Below, in pieces: positions 7,270 to 13,824 of a DNA stretch of 18,303 bases (positions are counted from its first letter, which is position 1; each line of letters starts with the position of its first letter). Source of the stretch: Methanomassiliicoccaceae archaeon (lineage in GTDB: Archaea > Thermoplasmatota > Thermoplasmata > Methanomassiliicoccales > Methanomethylophilaceae). The translations under genes were made by a program, and so were the position numbers. The stretch is taken from contig WRKC01000097.1 in NCBI GenBank assembly GCA_009778275.1, forward strand, positions 1 to 18,303. Direction: 5' to 3'. The notes under the pieces were generated by a model that saw only the letters and a program-made list of their open reading frames with translations, did no database searches and was not told the DNA's origin.

Positions 7270-7809
7270 ATGGAACTGAAAGGAACCAAAACAGAAGCAA
7301 ACCTCCTGACAGCCTTCGCGGGCGAAAGCCAAGCCAGAAACAAGTATACCTACTTTGCCTCCCAAGCGAGAAAAGAGGGATACGGGCAGATCGCGGACAT
7401 CTTCATTGAGACGGCCGAGAACGAGAGAGAGCATGCAAAGCTCTGGTTCAAAGCGCTTCACGGAGGATGCGTGCCGGAGACCCTTGAGAACCTTAAGGCC
7501 GCAGCGAGCGGAGAGAACTACGAGTATACCGAGATGTACAAAGAGTTCGAAGCGACCGCAAGAGCAGAGGGGTTCAACGAGATCGCCAACCAGTTCAAAA
7601 TGGTGGGGCAGATCGAAGCGGTACACGAAAAGAGATTCTTAGAACTCTATGAGAACGTGAAGAGCGGCAAGGCTTTCAAAAAGGACGAAGTAGTTGTATG
7701 GAAGTGTCAGAACTGCGGGTATCTCCATGTCGGCAAAGAAGCGCCGGCCGAGTGTCCGACGTGCAAGCACCCCAAGTCTTTCTTCGAAGTACAGGCTCAG
7801 AACTGGTAA
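7270..7809 (+). CDS. rbr: Rubrerythrin
   Basis: 179-residue peroxide-reducing non-heme iron protein of anaerobes. The N-terminal ferritin-like four-helix bundle (1-135) carries the di-iron ligand pattern: E19 in FAGESQARNKY, ExxH at E52-H55 (NEREH), a Glu-rich helix at 88-100, and ExxH at E116-H119 (IEAVHE). The C-terminal rubredoxin-like domain binds iron through C146-x2-C149 (WKCQNCGY) and C162-x2-C165 (ECPTCKH). Electrons pass from the rubredoxin-like centre to the di-iron site, which reduces hydrogen peroxide to water. Full length, with its own promoter and strong RBS, it probably works in oxidative-stress defence alongside Bcp nearby. Confidence 0.97.
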   Translation: MELKGTKTEANLLTAFAGESQARNKYTYFASQARKEGYGQIADIFIETAENEREHAKLWFKALHGGCVPETLENLKAAASGENYEYTEMYKEFEATARAEGFNEIANQFKMVGQIEAVHEKRFLELYENVKSGKAFKKDEVVVWKCQNCGYLHVGKEAPAECPTCKHPKSFFEVQAQNW

Positions 7810-7837
7810 ACCGGCTAAATGCCTTCTTTCAAAATAT

Positions 7838-7897
7838 GCCGCGAAAGCGGCACTTTACTCCACTTCTTCAAAAAAATAAGATCGCCGCTGATGCGGC
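7838..7897. terminator. Two hairpins with identical stems between convergent genes
   Basis: GCCGC-GAAA-GCGGC at 7838-7851 and GCCGC-TGAT-GCGGC at 7884-7897 lie in the 90-nt gap between convergent rbr and the zinc-ribbon gene. Short T-runs follow on the plus strand (CTTTAAGTTTT after the second) and on the minus strand (ATATTTTG after the first), so each could help end one transcript. Hairpin terminators are not the standard archaeal signal; the T-rich tracts may be the active part. Confidence 0.45.
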
Positions 7898-7899
7898 CT

Positions 7900-8442
7900 T
7901 TAAGTTTTCGATGCGTTATCGATGAAATTGTTCTTTTCCTTGGACAGGAAATATGCCACGACGAAACCGATGGCCCCTAACAGAACAACAAGTCCCAATA
8001 CCGAGGACAATATGCATGCGATAAGCGCAACGGTATAGGCTCTCTTTATGAGACAAAGCAACGCCGTTACGGCTGCGAACACACCGCTTGAGACCAGGAC
8101 GGCACCGATAATGGTTATCCACCCGACGATGGTATCGTAAGTTATGCCCGCATCGTACAGGGCTTCCCAGATACCCTCATACGAATCCAGTTCCGACGCT
8201 ATCGCGTCCGCGGAAAGGATATAGTTCAGGCCAAGGCCTATCGCGGCGATCGCCCATATGGCCGAGAGCAGGCCGAACACCATCAATTTGTTTCCTTTCT
8301 GCTCGGGGTATCTCTGCGCGCTCGATGGGGTCCGCGCCGCACCGGCGTTCTTCGCCGCACCGCATGAGTTGCAGAATGTATCTGAATCACGCAGCGGGGC
8401 TCCGCAATTCGTACAAAAATTCGGGGAATCGTTGTCTTCCAT
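7900..8442 (-). CDS. Zinc-ribbon domain multi-pass membrane protein
   Basis: 180 residues from the chosen start. An N-terminal zinc ribbon (C10-x2-C13 'FCTNCG', C24-x2-C27 'FCNSCG') is followed by a flexible Ala/Ser/Pro/Gln linker (28-50) and about four hydrophobic helices (53-75, 104-128, 120-132/137-150 and 150-166), ending in a charged tail. I do not recognise a specific family; zinc-ribbon plus membrane-helix proteins are common in archaea and their roles are mostly unknown. A longer start (at 8466) is possible, but the TATA-like AATAAATAAG (minus strand, ~8467-8476) would overlap it, whereas it lies ~30 nt from the ATG at 8442, so I use the latter. Confidence 0.78.
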   Translation of the reverse strand: MEDNDSPNFCTNCGAPLRDSDTFCNSCGAAKNAGAARTPSSAQRYPEQKGNKLMVFGLLSAIWAIAAIGLGLNYILSADAIASELDSYEGIWEALYDAGITYDTIVGWITIIGAVLVSSGVFAAVTALLCLIKRAYTVALIACILSSVLGLVVLLGAIGFVVAYFLSKEKNNFIDNASKT

Positions 8443-8466
8443 TTTATCGTAACCATATCGGAGCAT

Positions 8467-8523
8467 TCTTATTTATTCCAGACGGAAGCAAAAGTAATAA
8501 AGGACCGCGCAGATAATTTTTCA
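8467..8523. promoter_or_regulatory. Divergent promoter region, zinc-ribbon protein / UDG-like gene
   Basis: Minus-strand AATAAATAAG (~8467-8476) serves the zinc-ribbon gene. Plus-strand AGTAATAAAGG (~8491-8501) lies ~25-30 nt from the UDG-like ATG at 8524. Both are AT-rich TATA-like matches with no clear Shine-Dalgarno sequence after them, suggesting leaderless messages. Confidence 0.4.
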
Positions 8524-9105
8524 ATGGATGACCTGGAGAAACTCAAAGCGGAGCTTTTTGCCTGCAGAGAATGCAGGGAACTTTTCGGGTTTGAGCCCAG
8601 GCCGGTCTGCATGGGAAACTCCGGAGCAAAGATCGTGCAGATCAGCCAGGCACCTTCAGTGCATGTGCATGAGACGGGCAGGTCGTTCAACGATATAAGC
8701 GGAAGAAGGCTGAGGAACGTATGGTACGAGATATCCGAGGATATCTTCTATGACCCCGATATCTTTTACATAACTTCGGTCGGACATTGTTATCCTGGGA
8801 AATCGAAGAACAAAGGCGACAATCCCCCGCCGAAGATATGCGCCCAAAGGTGGCTGAGAAGAGAGATCGAGCTTGTAAGGAATGAGATGTTCATCCTTGT
8901 CGGTAAGGCCGCATCGGATATTTTCTTTCCGAAAAGCGATTTCACCGACCTGGTCTTTTCCGACCAGACGATACTGGGGAAACCGGCCTACGTCATCCCC
9001 CACCCGTCGCCTCTGAATGTAAGATGGTTCAAGGAACACCCCGAATTCGAGGAACAGAGGGTCGCCGAGGTAAGGAGGGAACTCCACCGTCTGATATTCG
9101 GATGA
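8524..9105 (+). CDS. Uracil-DNA glycosylase superfamily protein with [4Fe-4S] cysteine pattern
   Basis: 193 residues. Four cysteines, C14-x2-C17 (ACRECREL), C89 (GHCYPG) and C106 (KICAQRW), match the iron-sulfur pattern of family 4/5-like UDGs, including the ~16-residue gap between the last two. The C-terminal motif HPSPL (160-164) matches the leucine-loop HPSP motif that contacts DNA. The N-terminal motif reads QAPSVHVHETGRSF (42-55) instead of the family 4 GEAPG-x-x-E/D, so the usual acidic water-activating position is not obvious. This is a divergent member: it probably acts on DNA bases, but substrate and activity are uncertain. It stands alone, divergent from the zinc-ribbon membrane protein. 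Confidence 0.82.
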   Translation: MDDLEKLKAELFACRECRELFGFEPRPVCMGNSGAKIVQISQAPSVHVHETGRSFNDISGRRLRNVWYEISEDIFYDPDIFYITSVGHCYPGKSKNKGDNPPPKICAQRWLRREIELVRNEMFILVGKAASDIFFPKSDFTDLVFSDQTILGKPAYVIPHPSPLNVRWFKEHPEFEEQRVAEVRRELHRLIFG

Positions 9106-9159
9106 GCTCTTTTTTGTTCGAACAATTCATATACTATTAAAAAATACACATTTTCACGG

Positions 9160-9250
9160 ATATCATGCGGTGAGTTTTCATCTCATGCCGTGGCGGGAAT
9201 TGCTCCCGCAGGCCGCACGGGGGCCTGGCCGGACGTGCGGGATTGATTTT
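9160..9250 (+). ncRNA. Candidate structured small RNA (three consecutive hairpins)
   Basis: The 244-nt gap 9106-9349 holds no protein gene. Its middle can fold into three hairpins: about 9164-9192 (arms near TGCGGTGAG and CTCATGCCG, with a bulge), 9193-9209 (GCGGGA/TCCCGC, loop ATTGC) and 9213-9240 (CCGCACG/CGTGCGG around a GC-rich loop). The stretch is GC-rich against very AT-rich flanks, as is typical of structured RNAs. A TATA-like tract (TACTATTAAAAAATAC, 9132-9147) sits ~20-25 nt upstream of 9160, and T-rich sequence (GATTGATTTTAT) follows. I do not recognise the family: it is not tRNA, and no H/ACA or C/D boxes are evident. It could instead be the 3' end of the UDG-like message. Confidence 0.35.
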
Positions 9251-9272
9251 ATAATACGTTCATTTAGCTATG

Positions 9273-9281
9273 CTTTTATAT
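9273..9281 (+). promoter_or_regulatory. TATA box for the eS19 ribosomal-protein cluster
   Basis: CTTTTATATAA spans about 9273-9283. Transcription from ~9300 would give a ~50-nt leader with GAGGA (9339-9343) as Shine-Dalgarno for the ATG at 9350. Confidence 0.6.
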
Positions 9282-9349
9282 AACATCCCTTATACCAAAG
9301 TCCGTGGTTGCCGGGAACACGCTTTCTGGCAAAAAAACGAGGAATGAAT

Positions 9350-9778
9350 ATGGTAACAGTCTATGACGTTCCTGCCGAAGAACTCATTCTCAAGACCGCA
9401 GAGAAACTGAAGGGAAACGATAAGATCGTCCCTCCGGCCTGGGCGGAGTTCGCAAAGACAGGCAGGCACACTGAAAGAGCACCGACGCAGGAGGACTGGT
9501 GGTACACTAGGGCCGCTTCCATCCTGAGAAAGCTCTATGTTAAAGGACCGATGGGATCTTCCAAACTCGCCGCAGAGTACGGTGGATTCGCAGACAAGGG
9601 TTCGATGCCGAACAGGGCAGTGAAAGGAAGCCGCAGCATCGCGAGAAAATGCATGATGCAGCTTGAGGCAGCGGGATACCTTCTGCCCACGGGAAAGCAG
9701 GGCCGCATGATAAGCCCCGCTGGCCAGTCGCTGCTTGACAACACAGCAAAAGAGGTCTTCGACGAGAGAAAGAAGTGA
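9350..9778 (+). CDS. rps19e: Small ribosomal subunit protein eS19
   Basis: 142-residue archaeal/eukaryotic-type ribosomal protein of the 30S head. Family-typical stretches: MVTVYDVPAEELI at the N-terminus, VPPAWAEFAKTGRHTERAP (27-45), DWWYTRAASILRKLY (49-63), GSSKLAAEYGG (69-79), and the C-terminal RKCMMQLEAAGYL plus GRMISPAGQSLLD. The frame is open back to 9308, but residues before MVTVYD do not resemble the family, and the Shine-Dalgarno GAGGA at 9339-9343 points to 9350. First gene of the eS19-PDCD5-eL39-eL31-aIF6 cluster, an order common in archaea. Confidence 0.97.
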   Translation: MVTVYDVPAEELILKTAEKLKGNDKIVPPAWAEFAKTGRHTERAPTQEDWWYTRAASILRKLYVKGPMGSSKLAAEYGGFADKGSMPNRAVKGSRSIARKCMMQLEAAGYLLPTGKQGRMISPAGQSLLDNTAKEVFDERKK

Positions 9779-9789
9779 GGGTGTTAAGC

Positions 9790-10119
9790 ATGGAAGATCC
9801 CGAATTGGAAGCGCTCAGAAGGAAAAGGATGGAAGATATCCAAGCCCAGCAATCAAACCAGGCAGCAAAGGAAGAAAATGCCAGGCAATTCGAGATGCAG
9901 AAGCAGTCCATACTCAGGCAGATACTCACACCGGAAGCGAGGGACAGACTTGCGAACATAAAGCTCGCAAGCCCGGAGCAGGCCAACATGGTGGAGATGC
10001 AGCTGATACAGATCGCACAGAGCGGAAGACTGCAGGGCGTCATAACGGATGCCATGCTCAGAGACATTCTACAGAAGATCATACCTCAGCAGAGAGAGAT
10101 CAAGATTGAGAGGAGATAA
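9790..10119 (+). CDS. PDCD5-like DNA-binding protein
   Basis: 109-residue member of the archaeal/eukaryotic PDCD5 (TFAR19) family of small, mostly helical proteins reported to bind double-stranded DNA. It begins with MEDPELEALRRKRMEDIQ, the conserved disordered/helical N-terminus, and has the core helices ILTPEARDRLANIKLASPEQ and 'AQSGRLQGVITDAMLRDILQ', followed by a basic C-terminal tail (REIKIERR). The ATG at 9790 is preceded by GAGGGTG (9777-9783), itself overlapping the eS19 stop. A GTG at 9775 in the same frame is less likely. eL39 starts 2 nt after its stop. Its exact role, and why it sits among ribosomal genes, are unsettled. Confidence 0.92.
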   Translation: MEDPELEALRRKRMEDIQAQQSNQAAKEENARQFEMQKQSILRQILTPEARDRLANIKLASPEQANMVEMQLIQIAQSGRLQGVITDAMLRDILQKIIPQQREIKIERR

Positions 10120-10121
10120 TA

Positions 10122-10277
10122 ATGTCAAGTACAAAAGCACCTGCAATGAAGGGCAGGCTGAACAGGAAGATTAAACAGAACCGCCGCGTACCGGCGTGGG
10201 TCATGATGAGAACGAACAGGAAGTTCGTGCGCCACCCCAAGAGAAGGTCATGGCGCACGAGTAAACTGAAGGAGTGA
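10122..10277 (+). CDS. rpl39e: Large ribosomal subunit protein eL39
   Basis: 51-residue, very basic ribosomal protein that lines the exit tunnel of the archaeal/eukaryotic large subunit. The translation carries the near-invariant core NRRVPAWVMMRTNRKFV and RHPKRRSWRTSKLKE at the C-terminus; length is normal for the family. AGGAG at 10111-10115 provides a Shine-Dalgarno 6 nt before the ATG. It lies 2 nt after the PDCD5-like stop, and its stop is 5 nt before the eL31 start. Easily missed because of its size. Confidence 0.96.
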   Translation: MSSTKAPAMKGRLNRKIKQNRRVPAWVMMRTNRKFVRHPKRRSWRTSKLKE

Positions 10278-10282
10278 TGGCA

Positions 10283-10546
10283 ATGGCAGACGAAATGGAA
10301 AGGATAATGACCATACCGCTGAGGAAGACGAAGCTGGCCCCACGAACGAAAAGGTCCGCCCGCGCGATAAAAGAGATCAGGGCCTACATCATGAGACACA
10401 TGAAGGTCGATGAGGACAACGTCTGGATAGACGCATCGCTCAACGAGCGGATCTGGCAGAACGGGATAAGGAACCCCCCGTCAAAGGTGACCGTCAAGGC
10501 CGTCAAGTTCGATGACGGGCTTGTAGAGGTCTCCCTCGCAGAGTGA
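10283..10546 (+). CDS. rpl31e: Large ribosomal subunit protein eL31
   Basis: 87-residue ribosomal protein found near the tunnel exit of the archaeal large subunit. Family signs are RIMTIPLRKTKLAPRTKRSA (7-26), 'RAIKEIRAYIMRHMKV' (27-42), VWIDASLNERIWQNGIRNPP (47-66) and a C-terminal VEVSLAE. I take the ATG at 10283 because GGAG (10271-10274) is 8 nt upstream; ATG at 10277 and GTG at 10274 are in the same frame but overlap the eL39 stop. The stop overlaps or abuts the aIF6 start region. Confidence 0.95.
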   Translation: MADEMERIMTIPLRKTKLAPRTKRSARAIKEIRAYIMRHMKVDEDNVWIDASLNERIWQNGIRNPPSKVTVKAVKFDDGLVEVSLAE

Positions 10547-10551
10547 ATAGG

Positions 10552-11211
10552 ATGATGAGGCTCTCCCGCTGCAACGGCACCCCCAACATCGGGGTCTACG
10601 CATCGGTGAATGAGAATCTATCATTGGTCGCCGCAAACTCCGCACCCGGTTTCGTTGAGGACATCGAGACGGTACTGGGTGTGGAGACCATTTTAACGAC
10701 TATTTCCGGTTCATTCGTAGTGGGCTCGCTTGTGCGGATGAACTCCAACGGCGCCGTCGTATCGGGGATGATCGAGACGGCGGAACTGGAGAGGATAAAG
10801 GAAAGGATCCCCGTGACGGTGCTCCCCGATAAGGTCAACGCCGCGGGCAACAACATTTTAGCGAACGATAAGGGTGCGATAATCAATCCGAGATTGAGCG
10901 CCGGTGCGGAAAGGAACATCGCGGACGCCCTGGGAGTGGAGGTCGTCAGATCGGCCATAGGAGGCTACGATACAGTGGGGTCCGCATGTGTCGTCACGAA
11001 CAAGAACTGCTTATGCGGGATGGGCGCGACGGAACAGGAGATCGTCCTCATACGTGATGTGTTGGGAGTAGAGGTAAAGAAGGGGTCGGTGAACCACGGT
11101 TCCAAACACATAGGCGCCGGCATATTGTGCAACTCAAAAGGCGCGCTTGTCGGCGACGAGACGACACCTATCGAAATGGGCAAAATAGAGGACGGATTGG
11201 ACCTTTATTGA
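10552..11211 (+). CDS. eif6: Translation initiation factor 6 (aIF6)
   Basis: 219-residue archaeal homologue of eIF6, the anti-association factor that binds the large ribosomal subunit. The pentein fold is indicated by five repeats: RLSRCNGTPNIGVYASVNE, 'ETILTTISGSFVVGSLVRMN', 'ALGVEVVRSAIGGYDTVGSA' and KKGSVNHGSKHIGAGILCNS among them, alternating with N-G-x-V/I type turns (NSNGAVV, NDKGAII, NSKGALV). Starts are ambiguous: ATG at 10552 or 10555 fit the family N-terminus, and GTG at 10543 overlaps the eL31 stop. Last gene of the cluster; its stop is immediately followed by the stop of the convergent hydrolase gene. Confidence 0.96.
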   Translation: MMRLSRCNGTPNIGVYASVNENLSLVAANSAPGFVEDIETVLGVETILTTISGSFVVGSLVRMNSNGAVVSGMIETAELERIKERIPVTVLPDKVNAAGNNILANDKGAIINPRLSAGAERNIADALGVEVVRSAIGGYDTVGSACVVTNKNCLCGMGATEQEIVLIRDVLGVEVKKGSVNHGSKHIGAGILCNSKGALVGDETTPIEMGKIEDGLDLY

Positions 11212-11853
11212 TCATCTGTCAAATACCCAGATGCCGGTGAACTCGCTTATATCATCGGAAAACAACTCCACTTCGTTGCCCACATACACCACCGATTCTG
11301 ATGGCACATTTTCCAAGAAATCATCAAGCGTTTTAAGAGGAATGGTTATCCCCCCGACCCTGTAATGCATCGGGACCACGATCTTCGGTTGGATCATGCG
11401 CAGGAATTCCATGACCTTCGGGATAAGGAGCGTGAATACCTCCCCTACCGGAACAAAGATGATGTCCACGTTTTTCAGCGCTTTCATCACTTCTTCCGAG
11501 GGGATGTCGCCGATATCGCCGCAGTGGCATATCGTTATGCCGTCCATTGTGAACTTGTAGATTGTGTTCGTTCCTCTGAATGAACCGCCGGCATCGTCGT
11601 GGAACGAAGGGAACCCCTCTATCTCTACTCCTTTGATGCAGTGTTTTCCGATTTCGGCGGTGAGTGCCGCATGATCGTTCTTGATCACCCTTCGCGCATT
11701 GTGGTCGAAATGGTCGTGCGTAATGAGGACGATACCCGCATTGGAAATGGGCGGTTTGATCCCGATCGACTTCCCGTCATGGGGGTCTACGATGATGGAA
11801 TTCTTTGAATTGATGAACTCGAAACATGCATGCCCATGCCATTTGATGCGCAT
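11212..11853 (-). CDS. Metal-dependent hydrolase, beta-lactamase fold (UPF0173-like)
   Basis: 213-residue single-domain metallo-beta-lactamase-fold protein of the UlaG/UPF0173 type. Metal-binding motifs: HGH at 6-8, IVDPHD (21-26), the signature THDHFDH (45-51), FPSFHDD (81-87, H85), GD at 112-113 (CHCGDIGD), and VPMHYR (160-165, H163). The 'GHACFEF' N-terminus is typical of this group. It probably hydrolyses a phosphodiester, lactone or ester; the substrate cannot be told from sequence. Transcribed opposite to aIF6, with directly adjoining stop codons. Its leader is G-rich, and a TATA-like AATAATAA (minus strand, ~11933-11940) lies ~80 nt upstream of the ATG. Confidence 0.88.
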   Translation of the reverse strand: MRIKWHGHACFEFINSKNSIIVDPHDGKSIGIKPPISNAGIVLITHDHFDHNARRVIKNDHAALTAEIGKHCIKGVEIEGFPSFHDDAGGSFRGTNTIYKFTMDGITICHCGDIGDIPSEEVMKALKNVDIIFVPVGEVFTLLIPKVMEFLRMIQPKIVVPMHYRVGGITIPLKTLDDFLENVPSESVVYVGNEVELFSDDISEFTGIWVFDR

Positions 11854-11958
11854 GCAATCGTCATGTAGTGCAGGTAGAAAACTCTTCCCCCCGCCGCCTC
11901 CGCAATAGTCTCTTTTGCGTGTAAAAAAGGGTTATTATTCCTATCCGCACATCATCCT
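11854..11958 (-). promoter_or_regulatory. Promoter and purine/G-rich leader of the hydrolase gene
   Basis: On the minus strand a TATA-like AATAATAA (~11933-11940) would start transcription near 11910. The ~55-nt leader then contains GGAGGCGGCGGGGGG (transcribed from 11887-11902), unusually G-rich. No protein gene is seen in this gap. Confidence 0.35.
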
Positions 11959-11966
11959 CTTATATC
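11959..11966 (+). promoter_or_regulatory. TATA box for the DUF373-mptE unit
   Basis: CTTATATC at 11959-11966, ~20-25 nt before the ATG at 11984, implies a leaderless or very short-leader transcript. Confidence 0.55.
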
Positions 11967-11983
11967 TTTGAGACAATCCAGTT

Positions 11984-13126
11984 ATGATGAAGAAGACTTT
12001 GGTCCTAGTTGTGGACAGGGATGACGACTTCGGCGTCAAAGGCAGAGTTGAGACGCCGGTGATCGGTGTCGAGGGCTGTTCTGTCGCAGCAACGGCTCTT
12101 GGTATAGCCGATCCGGAGGACTCCGATATCAACGCGCTCTACGCTGCGATCAACATTTACAAAGAGATATTGGCCGAGGGGAACACGGAGGTCGAGGTCG
12201 CGCTCATCGGAGGAAACGAGAAGGTGGGCCACAGATCCGATGCGGCCATAGTGGATGAGCTTGAGGTAGTGCTAAAGGACGTCTCTCCCGACAGGGTCAT
12301 ACTCGTGGGGGACGGGGCCGAGGACGAATATGTCTATCCGATAATATCATCAAGGATCCCCATCGACTCGGTCAGGAAAGTGTACGTCAAGCAGGCTCCA
12401 GGACTGGAAGGCACCGTTTATATCGTATCGAAGATACTGGAGGACCCCGCGAAAAGAAGGAGGTTCCTTGCTCCGTTGGGCTTAGTGATCGTAGCAATCG
12501 CGCTGCTGTTCATGATACAGCCGTTCATGTCCTATATGGGCGACGGTTCCTCCCTTTCCGGCATCACTACTCCGATGGTCGTTTTCCTTATAGGCGCCGT
12601 TATATTGCTATACGGTTACAACACATCCGAGTGGCTCGAACAATGGAGGATCAAGTGGGTCGCCAGAATAAAAAGCGGCAGCGTCACCGTAACCTTTGTT
12701 CTGATCGCCCTTCTCTTTGTGTTGGCGGGGTTGATCTTCGGTTATCTTTCTCTCAAGGAATTGTACATCCCCTCTTTATTCCAGGGTTTCTTATGGTTCG
12801 TTTCGAACTCCCTGTGGCTGATGATATTCGCCATCCTCATCTACCAGGTCGGGGACCTTGTGGACATGTACATCTCAACAAAAAGGATTAAGCTCAGTTT
12901 CATCGTGGGGAGCATAAATCTGGTCGCGATCGGGCTGATCACGACAGGCGCGCTGGATCTGGTCCTGGCCTATTTCGATATGGGGATAATGAACAATGCA
13001 GTATTCGCAATGGAGATAATAGCAGGTATTGCCTTGGCATTCATATCCGCGCTGCTTCAGCGCCATATGAAGGATATCATCGAGGCCTCCGAAAGCGCGA
13101 AGGATGCGGATGCGGATGCTGCCTGA
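11984..13126 (+). CDS. DUF373 family membrane protein
   Basis: 380 residues matching the archaeal DUF373 architecture. A soluble N-terminal Rossmann-like region (1-155) carries LVLVVDRDDDFGVKGRVETP (6-25), VIGVEGCSVAATALGIADPE (26-45), 'VALIGGNEKVGHRSD' and 'DRVILVGDGAEDEYVYPII'. A membrane domain follows with hydrophobic helices near 162-180, 196-214, 234-255, 268-290, 303-322 and 338-358, then an acidic tail (SAKDADADAA). The conserved Asp-rich start suggests nucleotide or metal binding, but the family function is unknown. The mptE start lies within its last codons, so the two are translationally coupled. Two ATGs in tandem (11984, 11987) are equally good starts. Confidence 0.9.
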   Translation: MMKKTLVLVVDRDDDFGVKGRVETPVIGVEGCSVAATALGIADPEDSDINALYAAINIYKEILAEGNTEVEVALIGGNEKVGHRSDAAIVDELEVVLKDVSPDRVILVGDGAEDEYVYPIISSRIPIDSVRKVYVKQAPGLEGTVYIVSKILEDPAKRRRFLAPLGLVIVAIALLFMIQPFMSYMGDGSSLSGITTPMVVFLIGAVILLYGYNTSEWLEQWRIKWVARIKSGSVTVTFVLIALLFVLAGLIFGYLSLKELYIPSLFQGFLWFVSNSLWLMIFAILIYQVGDLVDMYISTKRIKLSFIVGSINLVAIGLITTGALDLVLAYFDMGIMNNAVFAMEIIAGIALAFISALLQRHMKDIIEASESAKDADADAA

Positions 13127-13778
13127 GGACTGGGAACCCATCTACGAAGAGATACTGGAAGAGTTCGGATATGATAGGTCGTATGACGAAAGTTCGGTGC
13201 GTCTGCTTAAGGCCCTCATGATGAACTCCGATCTCATATCGGATGACGAGATCTCTGTGCAGAGGGACGTTACGGTGTTCGGATGCAGCGACTCCCTCGA
13301 AGGGGACATAGGGTCCGCCGCCCCCAGGGGCACGCTCATCGCATCCGGCTCATCTGTGGGAACACTTAAAAAAATGGGCATATTTCCCGATATTATCGTG
13401 ACGGACCTCGACGGCGATATCGGGCCGCAGACAGAGGCCAGTCAAAGGGGTGCGGTCACCTTCATCCATGCCCACGGGGACAATTCCGAACTGATACAGA
13501 GATACGCGCAGGAATTCTTGGGGCCCGTGGTGCTGACAACGCAGTCCCGGCCCGACAATATCGTCTCAAACTACGGCGGGTTCACGGACGGTGACAGAGC
13601 GGTATGCATCGCAAGACATTTCGGAGCCGAGAACATCCTCCTTCTTGGATTCGATTTCGACAGGCCATCTGAGAAGGAGGGTACTGACCCGAAGGTCAAG
13701 GCCATGAAACTTCGGTGGGCGAAAAAGATAATATTCGACCATAACAGAAAAGGAGTATCCTTCGAGATGCCCCGTTGA
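13104..13778 (+). CDS. mptE: 6-hydroxymethyl-7,8-dihydropterin pyrophosphokinase (MptE, DUF115)
   Basis: 224-residue archaeal MptE-type enzyme that transfers pyrophosphate from ATP to 6-hydroxymethyl-dihydropterin in methanopterin/folate-type cofactor synthesis. Seen motifs: DVTVFGCSDSLEGDI (55-69), GTLIASGSSVGTLKKMGIFP (76-95), the acidic VTDLDGD (99-105), HAHGDN (122-127), GGFTDGDRAV (158-167) and 'LLLGFDFD'. Family length is ~220-240. The start is ambiguous among ATG 13104, 13110 and 13116, which lie in a short GATGCG repeat inside the end of the DUF373 gene (overlap 11-23 nt). Tight coupling to DUF373 suggests related roles, but this is only positional. Confidence 0.93.
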   Translation: MRMRMLPEDWEPIYEEILEEFGYDRSYDESSVRLLKALMMNSDLISDDEISVQRDVTVFGCSDSLEGDIGSAAPRGTLIASGSSVGTLKKMGIFPDIIVTDLDGDIGPQTEASQRGAVTFIHAHGDNSELIQRYAQEFLGPVVLTTQSRPDNIVSNYGGFTDGDRAVCIARHFGAENILLLGFDFDRPSEKEGTDPKVKAMKLRWAKKIIFDHNRKGVSFEMPR

Positions 13779-13781
13779 TAT

Positions 13782-13791
13782 TTTTATAAGA
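13782..13791 (+). promoter_or_regulatory. TATA box for the M50 protease gene
   Basis: TTTTTATAAG at ~13782-13791, just after the mptE stop, fits initiation near 13812 with a short leader to the GTG at 13825. Confidence 0.5.
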
Positions 13792-13824
13792 AAACAATAA
13801 TAGGGTTGCATTGGAAGTATCGCC

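Noticed and set aside
9164..9192. Kink-turn/L7Ae-binding motif or C/D box RNA in the first hairpin of the candidate RNA
   Set aside because: One strand has TGA but the opposing strand lacks the matching GA; no C (RTGATGA) and D (CTGA) pair was found.
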